From Paludibaculum fermentans_A (GTDB lineage: Bacteria; Acidobacteriota; Terriglobia; Bryobacterales; Bryobacteraceae): a stretch of DNA of 64,000 bases. Location: positions 6,510,001 to 6,574,000 of the forward strand of contig NZ_JBPJAQ010000001.1 of assembly GCF_051172195.1 (NCBI RefSeq), written 5' to 3'. Shown here in pieces: positions 50,017-58,372 of the stretch. A program made the position numbers and the translations under genes. The notes beneath the pieces were generated by a model. That model did no database searches and had not been told where the DNA came from. It was given only the letters and a program-made list of their open reading frames with translations. The stretch's first letter is position 1, and every line of letters begins with the position of its first letter.

Positions 50017-52269
50017 TTACCGGGTTCGTTTGGTAATCACGAGCGCGGCCAAAGCAGCCAGCAGGGAACCGAACGACAACGCACCGCCCAGCATCACACT
50101 GGTCGGGCGGTAAACAAACTCAATGTTGTGTGTGCCGCCGTCGCAAACCACTCCGCGGACCAGCCCGTCGACCTCATAAATGGGTGTCGTTTTGCCATCC
50201 ACTTTCGCCACCCAACCCGGGAAGTAGGTGTCGGCCAGCACAACCATGCCGCGGCAGGGCAAGGTGGCCGCCAACGCAATGCTGCCGGACGAGTACGACC
50301 GAATCCAGACTTCATCCACGCCGCCGCACTGCGCCAATGGGGGCGGGGCAGTGGAAACGAAGGCCTTTTTGCCCAGGTCCGCTGAAATGTTGTTCAGCTC
50401 GGCCAGGTACTGTGTACGGTCGGACACCTGCGTCAACTGATGTACCACAAAGGCACGCGGCAAAACGTCTGGATTGTGGAAGACTTTCAGCCCCGACGAG
50501 CCGGTGAAGACCTCATCTTTTTGGAACTGCGTGGGCTCTTTGCCCACGGCGTAGGAAATGCCCAGCAGGCGCTTTACCACTGGTTCATGCGTTCCCAGAT
50601 TCTGGACGTTTTGGGTCAGGCTGGCGAGGTACCCACCCGCCTGCGGAATCCCATACCAGTCGCCGAAATTGTAGGCGATCAGGTTGCTGTCGATATCGAC
50701 TCGCGGCAGTCCAGGCTGCTGGCGCAGGAAGCGGGCAATATCGCCGTGCTCCTTCAGCGAATTGAGGCGCGCCAGACGTTCTTTCTCAAAGACATGCGGC
50801 AGGTAGAAGCTGTTCTGGCTGCTGACTTCCACGACAAACAACAGCAGCGCGCAGAGCGCGGCGGCGCGCCAGCCCATCTGGTGGTGGCGCAACCCTTGCA
50901 ACCACAAGGCAAGCAACAGGGCGGCCAGGCCGGTCATCAGGCTGCGCTGTTCCCCGTTCGCACCCGGCATCCCCTGCACGCTGATGAGGGCGAAGCGGGT
51001 GGCAAAGACAAGCACGCCCAGGCCGGTGGCGGTGATGGCGGCACGCCGCAGCCACGGACTGGCCTGTTCGCTAAACAGGGCATTCAAACCCAATGCGGAG
51101 AGGATGGAGGCTCCGAAACCGAACAGGAAGATGGCCATGGAAGCGCTGCGCGCCTTGTCCACCACCGGCAGCAGGCTGTAGATTAACCCGTGCAGCGCGT
51201 TATAGTTAGCCAGGGAGTACAGCAAACCGCCCAGGGCGATTGCGGCGAACAGCCGGGTCTCCCAGCGCCTCCACACCAACGCGATCGCGAGCAGTGCCAG
51301 GCACAGCGCGGCGACGCCCACGAATGGATCCGAGTGGATGTTCCACCCCGGGAAGATCACTCCCAGAATTGCGGCCGGGTTCAAACTGTACTGCATGTGG
51401 ACTGTATAGGGCACCTTCTGGTCCCAGGTCACGACATCCGGCGCGCCCACCCAGCGGACGGAAAGCTTGCCGTATTCCTGCGCAGGCAGGATCTGGACGG
51501 CGGCTGTGGAAATGGCCAGGCCCCAGAACAACAGGAATGCGGCGGTCCACTGGCGCGGATTCACGCGAAGCCGGGAGGACAGGAACCAGATCCAGGAAGC
51601 GGCGCAGCTGAGGGAGAGAAAGATGGGGATCTGGTGGTGGCCGCTGAGCCAAGCCATGCCGAGAAAGAACCCGGCCAGGATGGAATTGACCCACGGCCGG
51701 CACCCGCGCATCACGCGGATCATATATAGATAGACCAAGGGCGCCCACACGGCTCCATTGATCATTTGCGGCCACTCGTTGACGCCCAGCCAGCCGGAAA
51801 GCGAAAAGACGGCGGCTCCAAAGACGGACGCGAGGCGGCGGCAGGAGAGTTCGCGGCACAGCTTGTACGCAAACCACGCCGCCATCAGGTGGATGATGAC
51901 GAAATACCAGTGCAGGTGGATCTGCTTGATCCAGCCGTCGCGCAGGGGCAGGGAAAAGAGCAGCCAATTCAACGGGTAAGCGACACCGGGCTGCGCCTGG
52001 GCCAACAACGGCTGCCCGCCGAACATGTTGGGATCCCACAATGGGATGTGGCCTTTGTGCCACTCGCCGGCCTCGAATTGGAACCACGGCAACACTTGGG
52101 AGGCGGTATCCTCGCCGGCCAGCCAGGTGTATTGATCGGTGAAAACCAGGCGCCAGTAGAAGCCAGTGATGACGGCGATGAGCAGAACGGCGGCCGCCCA
52201 ACGGCTTAAATCCCCGGGAGCACTTCCGGAAAGTGGTGGTTCTGGATCAAGGTGGTGGTTTTCGGCCAT
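50017..52269 (-). CDS. YfhO-family polytopic membrane protein
   Basis: This 750-aa inner-membrane protein has a dozen or so helices. The N-terminal outside loop carries the YfhO hallmarks GEDTASQVLPWFQFEAGEW and IPLWDPNMFGGQPLLAQAQP. A soluble C-terminal domain (about residues 500-715) precedes a last helix (VMLGGALSFGSLLAALAALV). YfhO-like proteins resemble GT-C enzymes that transfer sugars from lipid carriers to wall polymers or lipids; the substrate here is unknown. GGAG lies 8 bases upstream of the ATG. It is divergent from the FecR gene and ends 47 bases before the Nramp gene. Confidence 0.88.
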   Translation of the reverse strand: MAENHHLDPEPPLSGSAPGDLSRWAAAVLLIAVITGFYWRLVFTDQYTWLAGEDTASQVLPWFQFEAGEWHKGHIPLWDPNMFGGQPLLAQAQPGVAYPLNWLLFSLPLRDGWIKQIHLHWYFVIIHLMAAWFAYKLCRELSCRRLASVFGAAVFSLSGWLGVNEWPQMINGAVWAPLVYLYMIRVMRGCRPWVNSILAGFFLGMAWLSGHHQIPIFLSLSCAASWIWFLSSRLRVNPRQWTAAFLLFWGLAISTAAVQILPAQEYGKLSVRWVGAPDVVTWDQKVPYTVHMQYSLNPAAILGVIFPGWNIHSDPFVGVAALCLALLAIALVWRRWETRLFAAIALGGLLYSLANYNALHGLIYSLLPVVDKARSASMAIFLFGFGASILSALGLNALFSEQASPWLRRAAITATGLGVLVFATRFALISVQGMPGANGEQRSLMTGLAALLLALWLQGLRHHQMGWRAAALCALLLFVVEVSSQNSFYLPHVFEKERLARLNSLKEHGDIARFLRQQPGLPRVDIDSNLIAYNFGDWYGIPQAGGYLASLTQNVQNLGTHEPVVKRLLGISYAVGKEPTQFQKDEVFTGSSGLKVFHNPDVLPRAFVVHQLTQVSDRTQYLAELNNISADLGKKAFVSTAPPPLAQCGGVDEVWIRSYSSGSIALAATLPCRGMVVLADTYFPGWVAKVDGKTTPIYEVDGLVRGVVCDGGTHNIEFVYRPTSVMLGGALSFGSLLAALAALVITKRTR

Positions 52270-52373
52270 GCCGCGGACTCCGGCGCGTCGACGTAATTAT
52301 AGCGAAATCAGTGAGTTGTGTTTTGGATGACAGATTGCATAATGGGGAAATGAGGGCAAAGGAACCTCGAGGC

Positions 52374-54986
52374 ATGAAACGCTGGCTGCTGGCACTGATC
52401 ATACCGGGCATGTTGTTCAGTGGCACCGCTATGGCACAGCAGGAAGGTCCGCCTCCCGGACAGCAGGAAGACGAAGCAGCGGAGGGTCCCGGCCGGGGTG
52501 TGGCGCGCGTAAGTCTACTAAATGGGGATGTATCCGTGCGACGCGGCGACTCCGGCGATTGGGTGGCCGCGGCAATCAACGCTCCCTTGCTGGCGGAAGA
52601 CCGCGTGATGACGGGCCCGGGCGCCCGAGCCGAGGTTCAGCTCGACTTCTACAACCGCATCCGGCTGGCGGCCGACACCGAGATCCGGCTCTCCCAATTG
52701 GACCAGGGGCTGTATCAGATCCAAGTGGCTCGCGGCCTGGTGACTTTCAGCGCCTTGAAGGGCAGCGATGCCCAGATCGAGATCTCGACGCCCGCCGCCG
52801 CGCTTCGGCCTTTGTCTAATGGCAATTACAGGATCTCCGTGAATCCTGACGGAGTGGCCGAGTTTACAGTCCGGAGCGGGGAAGCCGACATCGCCTCCGC
52901 GAAGGGTGTGCAGAAACTGCGTCCCGGACGGACGATGCAGGTGCGGGGCGACTCCACTGACAGTGAATACCAGTTCATCGGAGCGATCCCGAAGGACGAG
53001 TGGGATCAGTTCAATGAGCAGCGAGATCGTGACCTTTCGCGTACCTCGACGAGCACTTATCAATATGTAAGCCGTGACGTATACGGCGCCGAAGATCTGG
53101 ATGGCTATGGGGAATGGGTGGATATCGCCCCCTATGGCTGGTCGTGGAGACCGTATGTGGCCGCCGGCTGGGCGCCTTACCGTTTTGGCCGTTGGGGCTG
53201 GATGGACTATTACGGATGGTCGTGGATTAGCTACGATCCCTGGGGTTGGGCGCCTTACCACTATGGACGCTGGTACAATGCCGGCGGCCGCTGGTGCTGG
53301 TATCCGGGTGCGCGCGTAGGCGCCCGTCATCATTGGAGTCCGGCGCTGGTGGGCTTCGTGGGCTGGAACAGTTGGGGCGGATTCAACGCCGGTGTGGGCG
53401 TCGGCTGGGGTGCGGTGGGCTGGATTCCGCTGGCTCCGTTTGAGCCCGTGCACCGCTGGTGGGGCCGCGGCTACTACGGGAACTACCGCAATCCGGGCAG
53501 CTTCTACAACCGTGCGACTTATGTGAGCAACATCAATGTGACGAACGTGTACCGCAACTCGCGGATTGAGAACGGCGTCACGGTAGTGAATGGCAGCGAC
53601 TTCAGCCGCGGCTATGCCGGACGGCCGATGCGCGCCGGGGCCGCGGAGTTAAGCCGCGCTGACATGGCGCGGGGCGCGGTGCCCGTGGCCCCGACACGGG
53701 AAAGCCTGCGATGGAGCGACCGCGAGGTGAACTCCGGTTACGTACAGAGCCGGACCGCGGCGACGACCCAGGAACGTTTCTACACCAGAAGGGCCGCTCC
53801 GCGGGTGGAGCGGGTGCCCTTCGAGACACAACGCCAGACGTTAGAACATGTTGCGACACGCGGGATGGAATCAAGGGCGAATGCCGGACGGTCGGCCACG
53901 GCGGCCGAACCTTCGCGGGGCGGGGTGAACCAGGAGACCCGGTCGCCTGCGGCGGAAGGCCGCGGGTGGCGGCAAACCACTGATCCCAATGGCTCTGGCC
54001 AGAAATCGCAGGGCGCCGGGAATGAGTGGCAACGGTTTGGCGATCCGAGGATGAGCTCGCATACAGTGTCCGAAACCACCGGCAGTGCGAGCCGGACGGC
54101 AGAACCTGCCAACACGCGGCCAGCGGAGCAGGATTCTAACCGGACGAGTACGGGCGGATGGCAGAGGTTTGGCGATCCGGGCAGCCGGACGAGAGCCGAG
54201 CAGTCGACGGGCCGCACCTCCGAATCGGGCGGATCTTCGCGGAGTGTGGATTCGTCCAGGAGTGTGGATTCTTCCAGGCAGGCGTCGCCGTCACCGCGCT
54301 GGTCGACCGGCAGCGGATCAAGCCGGTCGGAAACGCCGCGGAGCAATGATTCGGGCCGCATGTCATCGGGTGGGTCGTCCCGCAGTGAATCGACACCGAG
54401 GGTGGAGTCGTCGCGGCCTTCGAGCGGCGGCGGCAGCCGAAGCGAGTCACCCAGGACGGAAGCGCCTCGCAGTGCGCCAGCTTCGTCGGGCGATCGCGGC
54501 AGCGGCGGCGGTGGATCCCGTCAGGCTTCGCCCAGCCGGAGCGGCGGGAAGGGCAATTCCGATTCCGACTCCGAACCAATGGCGAGTGGGAACGCGCCGG
54601 GCTCCAGCCGCAGTGAGGCGGCGGGCTTTGCCAGCGGCCGGAATGAAGCGGCCAGTTCCAGCTTTGGTTCGGGTTCAAACGGGGTGGCTGGCGGCGGATC
54701 GTTCAGTGGGAACAGCGGCAGTTTCGGCATGGGGGCGAGCCGGCCGTCGACCAGCGACTCGACTTCGTATAGCGGGAACAGTGGCCGGTTTGGAATGGGA
54801 TCCAGCCGGCAGGCGTCGAGTGCGCCGAGTTTCGGTTCGTCTCGCAGCAGCGGCGGCGGGTCGCGCAGCAGTGGCGGGTTCAGTGGCAACAGCGGCAACC
54901 TCGGCCGGAGCAGCGGTGGTGGCGGCGTCTCCCGGAGTAGTGGTGGGGGAGGCGGTGGACGCAGCAGCGGCGGCCGTGGCCGGTAA
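52374..54986 (+). CDS. FecR-domain exported protein with Trp/Tyr-rich repeats and Ser/Gly tail
   Basis: This 870-aa secreted protein has signal peptide MKRWLLALIIPGMLFSGTAMA. A FecR-like domain follows (about residues 40-200: RVSLLNGDVSVRRGDSGDWV, then LRPGRTMQVRGDS). A Trp/Tyr/Gly-rich segment (about residues 240-370) repeats WAPYRFGRWGW- and WGWAPYHYGRWY-like phrases, the DUF6600 pattern. The last 400 residues are Arg/Ser/Gly-rich and probably unstructured, ending in near-pure Ser-Gly tracts. AAAGGAA lies 9 bases before the chosen ATG; an in-frame ATG at 52350 is the alternative. It may coat the cell surface; no enzymatic motif is seen. Confidence 0.85.
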   Translation: MKRWLLALIIPGMLFSGTAMAQQEGPPPGQQEDEAAEGPGRGVARVSLLNGDVSVRRGDSGDWVAAAINAPLLAEDRVMTGPGARAEVQLDFYNRIRLAADTEIRLSQLDQGLYQIQVARGLVTFSALKGSDAQIEISTPAAALRPLSNGNYRISVNPDGVAEFTVRSGEADIASAKGVQKLRPGRTMQVRGDSTDSEYQFIGAIPKDEWDQFNEQRDRDLSRTSTSTYQYVSRDVYGAEDLDGYGEWVDIAPYGWSWRPYVAAGWAPYRFGRWGWMDYYGWSWISYDPWGWAPYHYGRWYNAGGRWCWYPGARVGARHHWSPALVGFVGWNSWGGFNAGVGVGWGAVGWIPLAPFEPVHRWWGRGYYGNYRNPGSFYNRATYVSNINVTNVYRNSRIENGVTVVNGSDFSRGYAGRPMRAGAAELSRADMARGAVPVAPTRESLRWSDREVNSGYVQSRTAATTQERFYTRRAAPRVERVPFETQRQTLEHVATRGMESRANAGRSATAAEPSRGGVNQETRSPAAEGRGWRQTTDPNGSGQKSQGAGNEWQRFGDPRMSSHTVSETTGSASRTAEPANTRPAEQDSNRTSTGGWQRFGDPGSRTRAEQSTGRTSESGGSSRSVDSSRSVDSSRQASPSPRWSTGSGSSRSETPRSNDSGRMSSGGSSRSESTPRVESSRPSSGGGSRSESPRTEAPRSAPASSGDRGSGGGGSRQASPSRSGGKGNSDSDSEPMASGNAPGSSRSEAAGFASGRNEAASSSFGSGSNGVAGGGSFSGNSGSFGMGASRPSTSDSTSYSGNSGRFGMGSSRQASSAPSFGSSRSSGGGSRSSGGFSGNSGNLGRSSGGGGVSRSSGGGGGGRSSGGRGR

Positions 54987-55018
54987 GAGTTCTCCAGGTT
55001 CAGTTTGAAATTCCCTCA

Positions 55019-55059
55019 GGGCCGGCGGCGGGCACAACCTGCTGGACCGGCCCCTTTTT
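55019..55059 (+). terminator. Rho-independent terminator after the FecR-domain gene
   Basis: GGGCCGG and CCGGCCC form the outer stem, with further pairing inside the loop, followed by C and T5 (55055-55059), then CGTTTC. Confidence 0.82.
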
Positions 55060-55072
55060 CGTTTCTTATTCG

Positions 55073-55104
55073 TTGACAATGCAGGTGTGGCGGCGCGCTA
55101 TGAT
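55073..55104 (+). promoter_or_regulatory. Promoter-like TTGACA and TATGAT before the SBBP gene
   Basis: TTGACA (55073-55078) and TATGAT (55099-55104) are near-consensus hexamers, but 20 bases apart, longer than the optimum. The -10 ends 10 bases before the ATG, so the transcript would have almost no leader. Confidence 0.45.
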
Positions 55105-55114
55105 GTGATTTCCT

Positions 55115-58100
55115 ATGAAACCGCCGCCGGATTTCGCCTCGCCAGAGAATTCTACCTTCCGGTTTTCGTGCAGGTTCCGCCCGGCTTGGCGCGCATTATG
55201 GCTCACTTGTCTGGTTTTTGTTGGCCCCGCTTGGCCGCAAACGATCCGGCCGGTCATCCGGTACGCGAATGTGTTGGGCGGTTCCGCGATCGATTCGGTA
55301 GCCGCCGTCACCACTGACCAGGCGGGCAACGTGTACCTAACGGGTAGCACGAGCTCCGCCGATTTTCCCGTTACCACCACGTTCGGCGCATCTCCGGCCG
55401 CATCAACTTCCAGCGGATTTGTGGCGAAACTCGATCCATCCGGATCGACGCTGGTCTATAGCGTTTTACTCGGCAAGGGAGAGCCAGCCGCCATCGCCTT
55501 GGGACCGGACGGCTCGGTCTTTGTTGCCGGGATCAGCAGCGAGATGCCGACGACCGAAGGCGCCGCCGTCAAAGAGGGCTTTTGTTTTCTCCTTAAGTTG
55601 GAACCGTCCGGATCCAAGCTGGTCTATTCCACGCGGCTTGGTTGCTCGGGTTCAGGGTCGATTCCGCCAGGGGGGCTGGCCATGGATTCCTCCGGTAACG
55701 CGTTCGTTACAGGCAGCAATACCGGGGCAGCCACCACTCCGGGCGCCTTTAAGCCGAATGGGTACGGTGCATTTGTGGTGAAAGTCAACGCGGCGGGCAG
55801 TGCGATTCTTTACGGCACCTACCTGCCATCGGGCGAGAACTACGCCTCCGCGAAACCGAAAGCCATCGCCGTGGATCCGGAAGGAAACGCCTATCTGACG
55901 GGATCTGCTGATGCCCGCGGTTTTCCGGTGACGCAGGACACCTTGCCGCGGGAGCGAGCCGCGGAGGGTGACACTACGGCCGACGACGTCTTCCTGCTGA
56001 AGCTCAGCCCGGATGGCGCCCGTGTGGTCTTCGCCGAGCTCTTCGGCGGCTACGGCAGCGATTCCGGTTCGGTCATCGCACTGGATGCCGAGGGGTCCAT
56101 CTTCATCGGCGGAATCTCGCGGTCGTCGACAGGGTGGGGTTCCCGCGATCCGTTTCCTACGACAGAGGGCGCGCTGGACAGTCTCTCCGCCATGCCTCGC
56201 GGCTTCCTGGCGAAACTGACTCCGGATGGCCGCGAGTTGCTGTTTAGTACGTTCCTGCCGGGTGCCGACGATGCCGTATGCCTGGGCGTAGGCGGGGACG
56301 GTGTGTCGGTGATGACGGTGGAGCGGATGAAGAACCAGTCCCCGAATCTCTATGCCGACCGGTTGTCGCGAGTCAGTCCTGACGGAGGGACGCTGCTCAG
56401 CACCAGCATTGCTGCATTTGCAGCCCAGCCGCGTTGCGGCAGTTCCGGTCCACGGTTTGCGTTGGCCGGCGCCAATGGGCCGTTGACCAGCCCGAATCTC
56501 AGCCCCATCGGGACCGGCGGCAAGGGCGACGTGTGGTTCACGGCAGTGGACGCCGATGTGCCTGAGGCGCCACGCCTCGATGTGAACGCCGGGGCTCTGG
56601 AACTGTATAGTTGGTTTGGCGCGGACGGCCCCACGGGCAATTGGCCCGAGAGCCTCCAGGTCCGGACGGGCGACAAGTCACTGCCTGTCCTCATCCAGGG
56701 CGGTGACTACATCAAAGTGGAGCCGGAGCAGGGCAATACCCCGTTGGAACTCCATCTGCATCCGTCTGCCGGCGACCTGAGGGACCGCCTGTTCGTCTTC
56801 GCCCCGGGCGCCCAGGATGGCTTGGTAGTCATCCCGGTTCGAGAGCGATTTTCCCTCATCAATTTTGCGTTTGATCCGGCCGCCTTCTCGTCTCCTATGG
56901 CTCCGGGACTGGTGCAACTTGCGGCCGACAGTCCCGACGCGCCCCCGGTTTCGGGTACCCTGCGCATCTCAAGTCCAGCGGTGAAAGACCTCTTTGGAGG
57001 TTCGACCGAAGCCCAGGTCCGCTTCGGCATGCAGCCTTTCGGTTCCGTGCCTGCCTGGCTCACGATGGAAGGCGTGCCCGGCACAACCCCGGCCGAAGTC
57101 CGCTTCACCGCCAATGGCGCTGGCCTAGCACCCAGGTTGTATTCCGTTTCCTTCCAGATGACCAGTCAGGACTCGTTGCCGTGGCAGGGTTCGCTACCGA
57201 CGGCCAGCGTGTATTTTCGAATTGGAGCGGCACCGGCAGCGCTCCCGGTGCTGGCCCAATCACCGCAATTCTGGAATCTCCATCTCACCGACGACCAGCC
57301 AACCAGCAGCGTTACCCTCCATCTGGACAGCACCGACGGAGCCCCGCTCGATTTCACCACCGACCCCATTCCTGATTGGATCAAGGTCAGCCCTTCCGCC
57401 GGAACCACGCCCCTGGATATGACCATTACCACCACACCGCCACGCGATGTCTCAACCACCTGGCACCAAAGCATCCAGTTTCGATCGGGGAACCGCGGGG
57501 TTGGGTTCGTTGATATTACAGCGGACGTCATCCTGGGCGGATTCACTGGCTCGTTGTCGGTCAATTCGATGAACACCAAGGATGCATCGTCCGTCACTCC
57601 GGAGAATGGAGTGGCTCCGGGAGCGTTGTTCGTCGCCGGGTTACCCAGGTTGATGGCTGGAGTGATTCCGGAGACCCCGGAGCAGGCCGACGCGTGGGCG
57701 CTGGCTCCCAGTCTCGCCGGTTACTTCTTCGTGCTGGAGGGGCAACCGGTACCGGCGCGGTCGTATGCGGGCGGGACGTTTATTCTGCAGATGCCGGCGG
57801 GCCTCGCGCCGGGCTCGCACCACTTGGGTGCCCTCGACACAAATGGCCAGGAGGTGGCCGAAGCGGAGGTTCAGTTGGTGGCCGCACGGCCGCAGATCCT
57901 TGATCAGCGAGTAGACAATGGCAACTATGCTCGCAAGGAGGACGGCTCACAGATAACGCCCGATAATCCCGTGCACACGGGTGACCGCATTCTGGTCCGT
58001 GTTACCGGACAAGGTGCGGTAGCGCCGGCGATCCCCGACGGACAGGCTGCCTCAGTTGAGAACCCATCCAAGCCGATCCTGCCGGTCACGGCGTACACCG

Positions 58101-58297
58101 GCCAAAAGCCACTCACTGTCCTTAGCGCCCAGATGAGCACCAGCGAAGCTGGCGTGCTGGACGTGTGGGTGCAAATCCCAGAGCTGTACGAAGGCGATCA
58201 CTTTGTATCGGTGCAAGTCGGACCGCTCTCGGCGGGGGTAGTTCCTATCCGGGTGGCTGCGCGTCCGGTCGACTCGGAGCCGGGCGTTGAGGAATAG
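55115..58297 (+). CDS. SBBP beta-propeller exported protein with BACON-like and IPT-like C-terminus
   Basis: This 1060-aa secreted protein has a long signal (helix LWLTCLVFVGPAWPQ). SBBP-type propeller blades follow, repeating the phrases DQAGNVYLTGSTSSADFPVT, DPEGNAYLTGSADARGFPVT and DAEGSIFIGGISR (about residues 50-460). Next are BACON-like beta domains (FTTDPIPDWIKVSPSAGTTP). The C-terminal part (from NGVAPGALFVAGL) has the Ig/IPT features common to exported Solibacter proteins. No Shine-Dalgarno sequence is visible. It is convergent with the second ADOP gene, 75 bases away. Such proteins probably bind surfaces or polymers; no enzyme motif is seen. Confidence 0.87.
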   Translation: MKPPPDFASPENSTFRFSCRFRPAWRALWLTCLVFVGPAWPQTIRPVIRYANVLGGSAIDSVAAVTTDQAGNVYLTGSTSSADFPVTTTFGASPAASTSSGFVAKLDPSGSTLVYSVLLGKGEPAAIALGPDGSVFVAGISSEMPTTEGAAVKEGFCFLLKLEPSGSKLVYSTRLGCSGSGSIPPGGLAMDSSGNAFVTGSNTGAATTPGAFKPNGYGAFVVKVNAAGSAILYGTYLPSGENYASAKPKAIAVDPEGNAYLTGSADARGFPVTQDTLPRERAAEGDTTADDVFLLKLSPDGARVVFAELFGGYGSDSGSVIALDAEGSIFIGGISRSSTGWGSRDPFPTTEGALDSLSAMPRGFLAKLTPDGRELLFSTFLPGADDAVCLGVGGDGVSVMTVERMKNQSPNLYADRLSRVSPDGGTLLSTSIAAFAAQPRCGSSGPRFALAGANGPLTSPNLSPIGTGGKGDVWFTAVDADVPEAPRLDVNAGALELYSWFGADGPTGNWPESLQVRTGDKSLPVLIQGGDYIKVEPEQGNTPLELHLHPSAGDLRDRLFVFAPGAQDGLVVIPVRERFSLINFAFDPAAFSSPMAPGLVQLAADSPDAPPVSGTLRISSPAVKDLFGGSTEAQVRFGMQPFGSVPAWLTMEGVPGTTPAEVRFTANGAGLAPRLYSVSFQMTSQDSLPWQGSLPTASVYFRIGAAPAALPVLAQSPQFWNLHLTDDQPTSSVTLHLDSTDGAPLDFTTDPIPDWIKVSPSAGTTPLDMTITTTPPRDVSTTWHQSIQFRSGNRGVGFVDITADVILGGFTGSLSVNSMNTKDASSVTPENGVAPGALFVAGLPRLMAGVIPETPEQADAWALAPSLAGYFFVLEGQPVPARSYAGGTFILQMPAGLAPGSHHLGALDTNGQEVAEAEVQLVAARPQILDQRVDNGNYARKEDGSQITPDNPVHTGDRILVRVTGQGAVAPAIPDGQAASVENPSKPILPVTAYTGQKPLTVLSAQMSTSEAGVLDVWVQIPELYEGDHFVSVQVGPLSAGVVPIRVAARPVDSEPGVEE

Positions 58298-58372
58298 ACC
58301 TCTGTATTCGCGGCTTGTCACGAGTTGACATAATAACGATTATCGGAAGTTGAGTATGGGAGGCGATGGACC

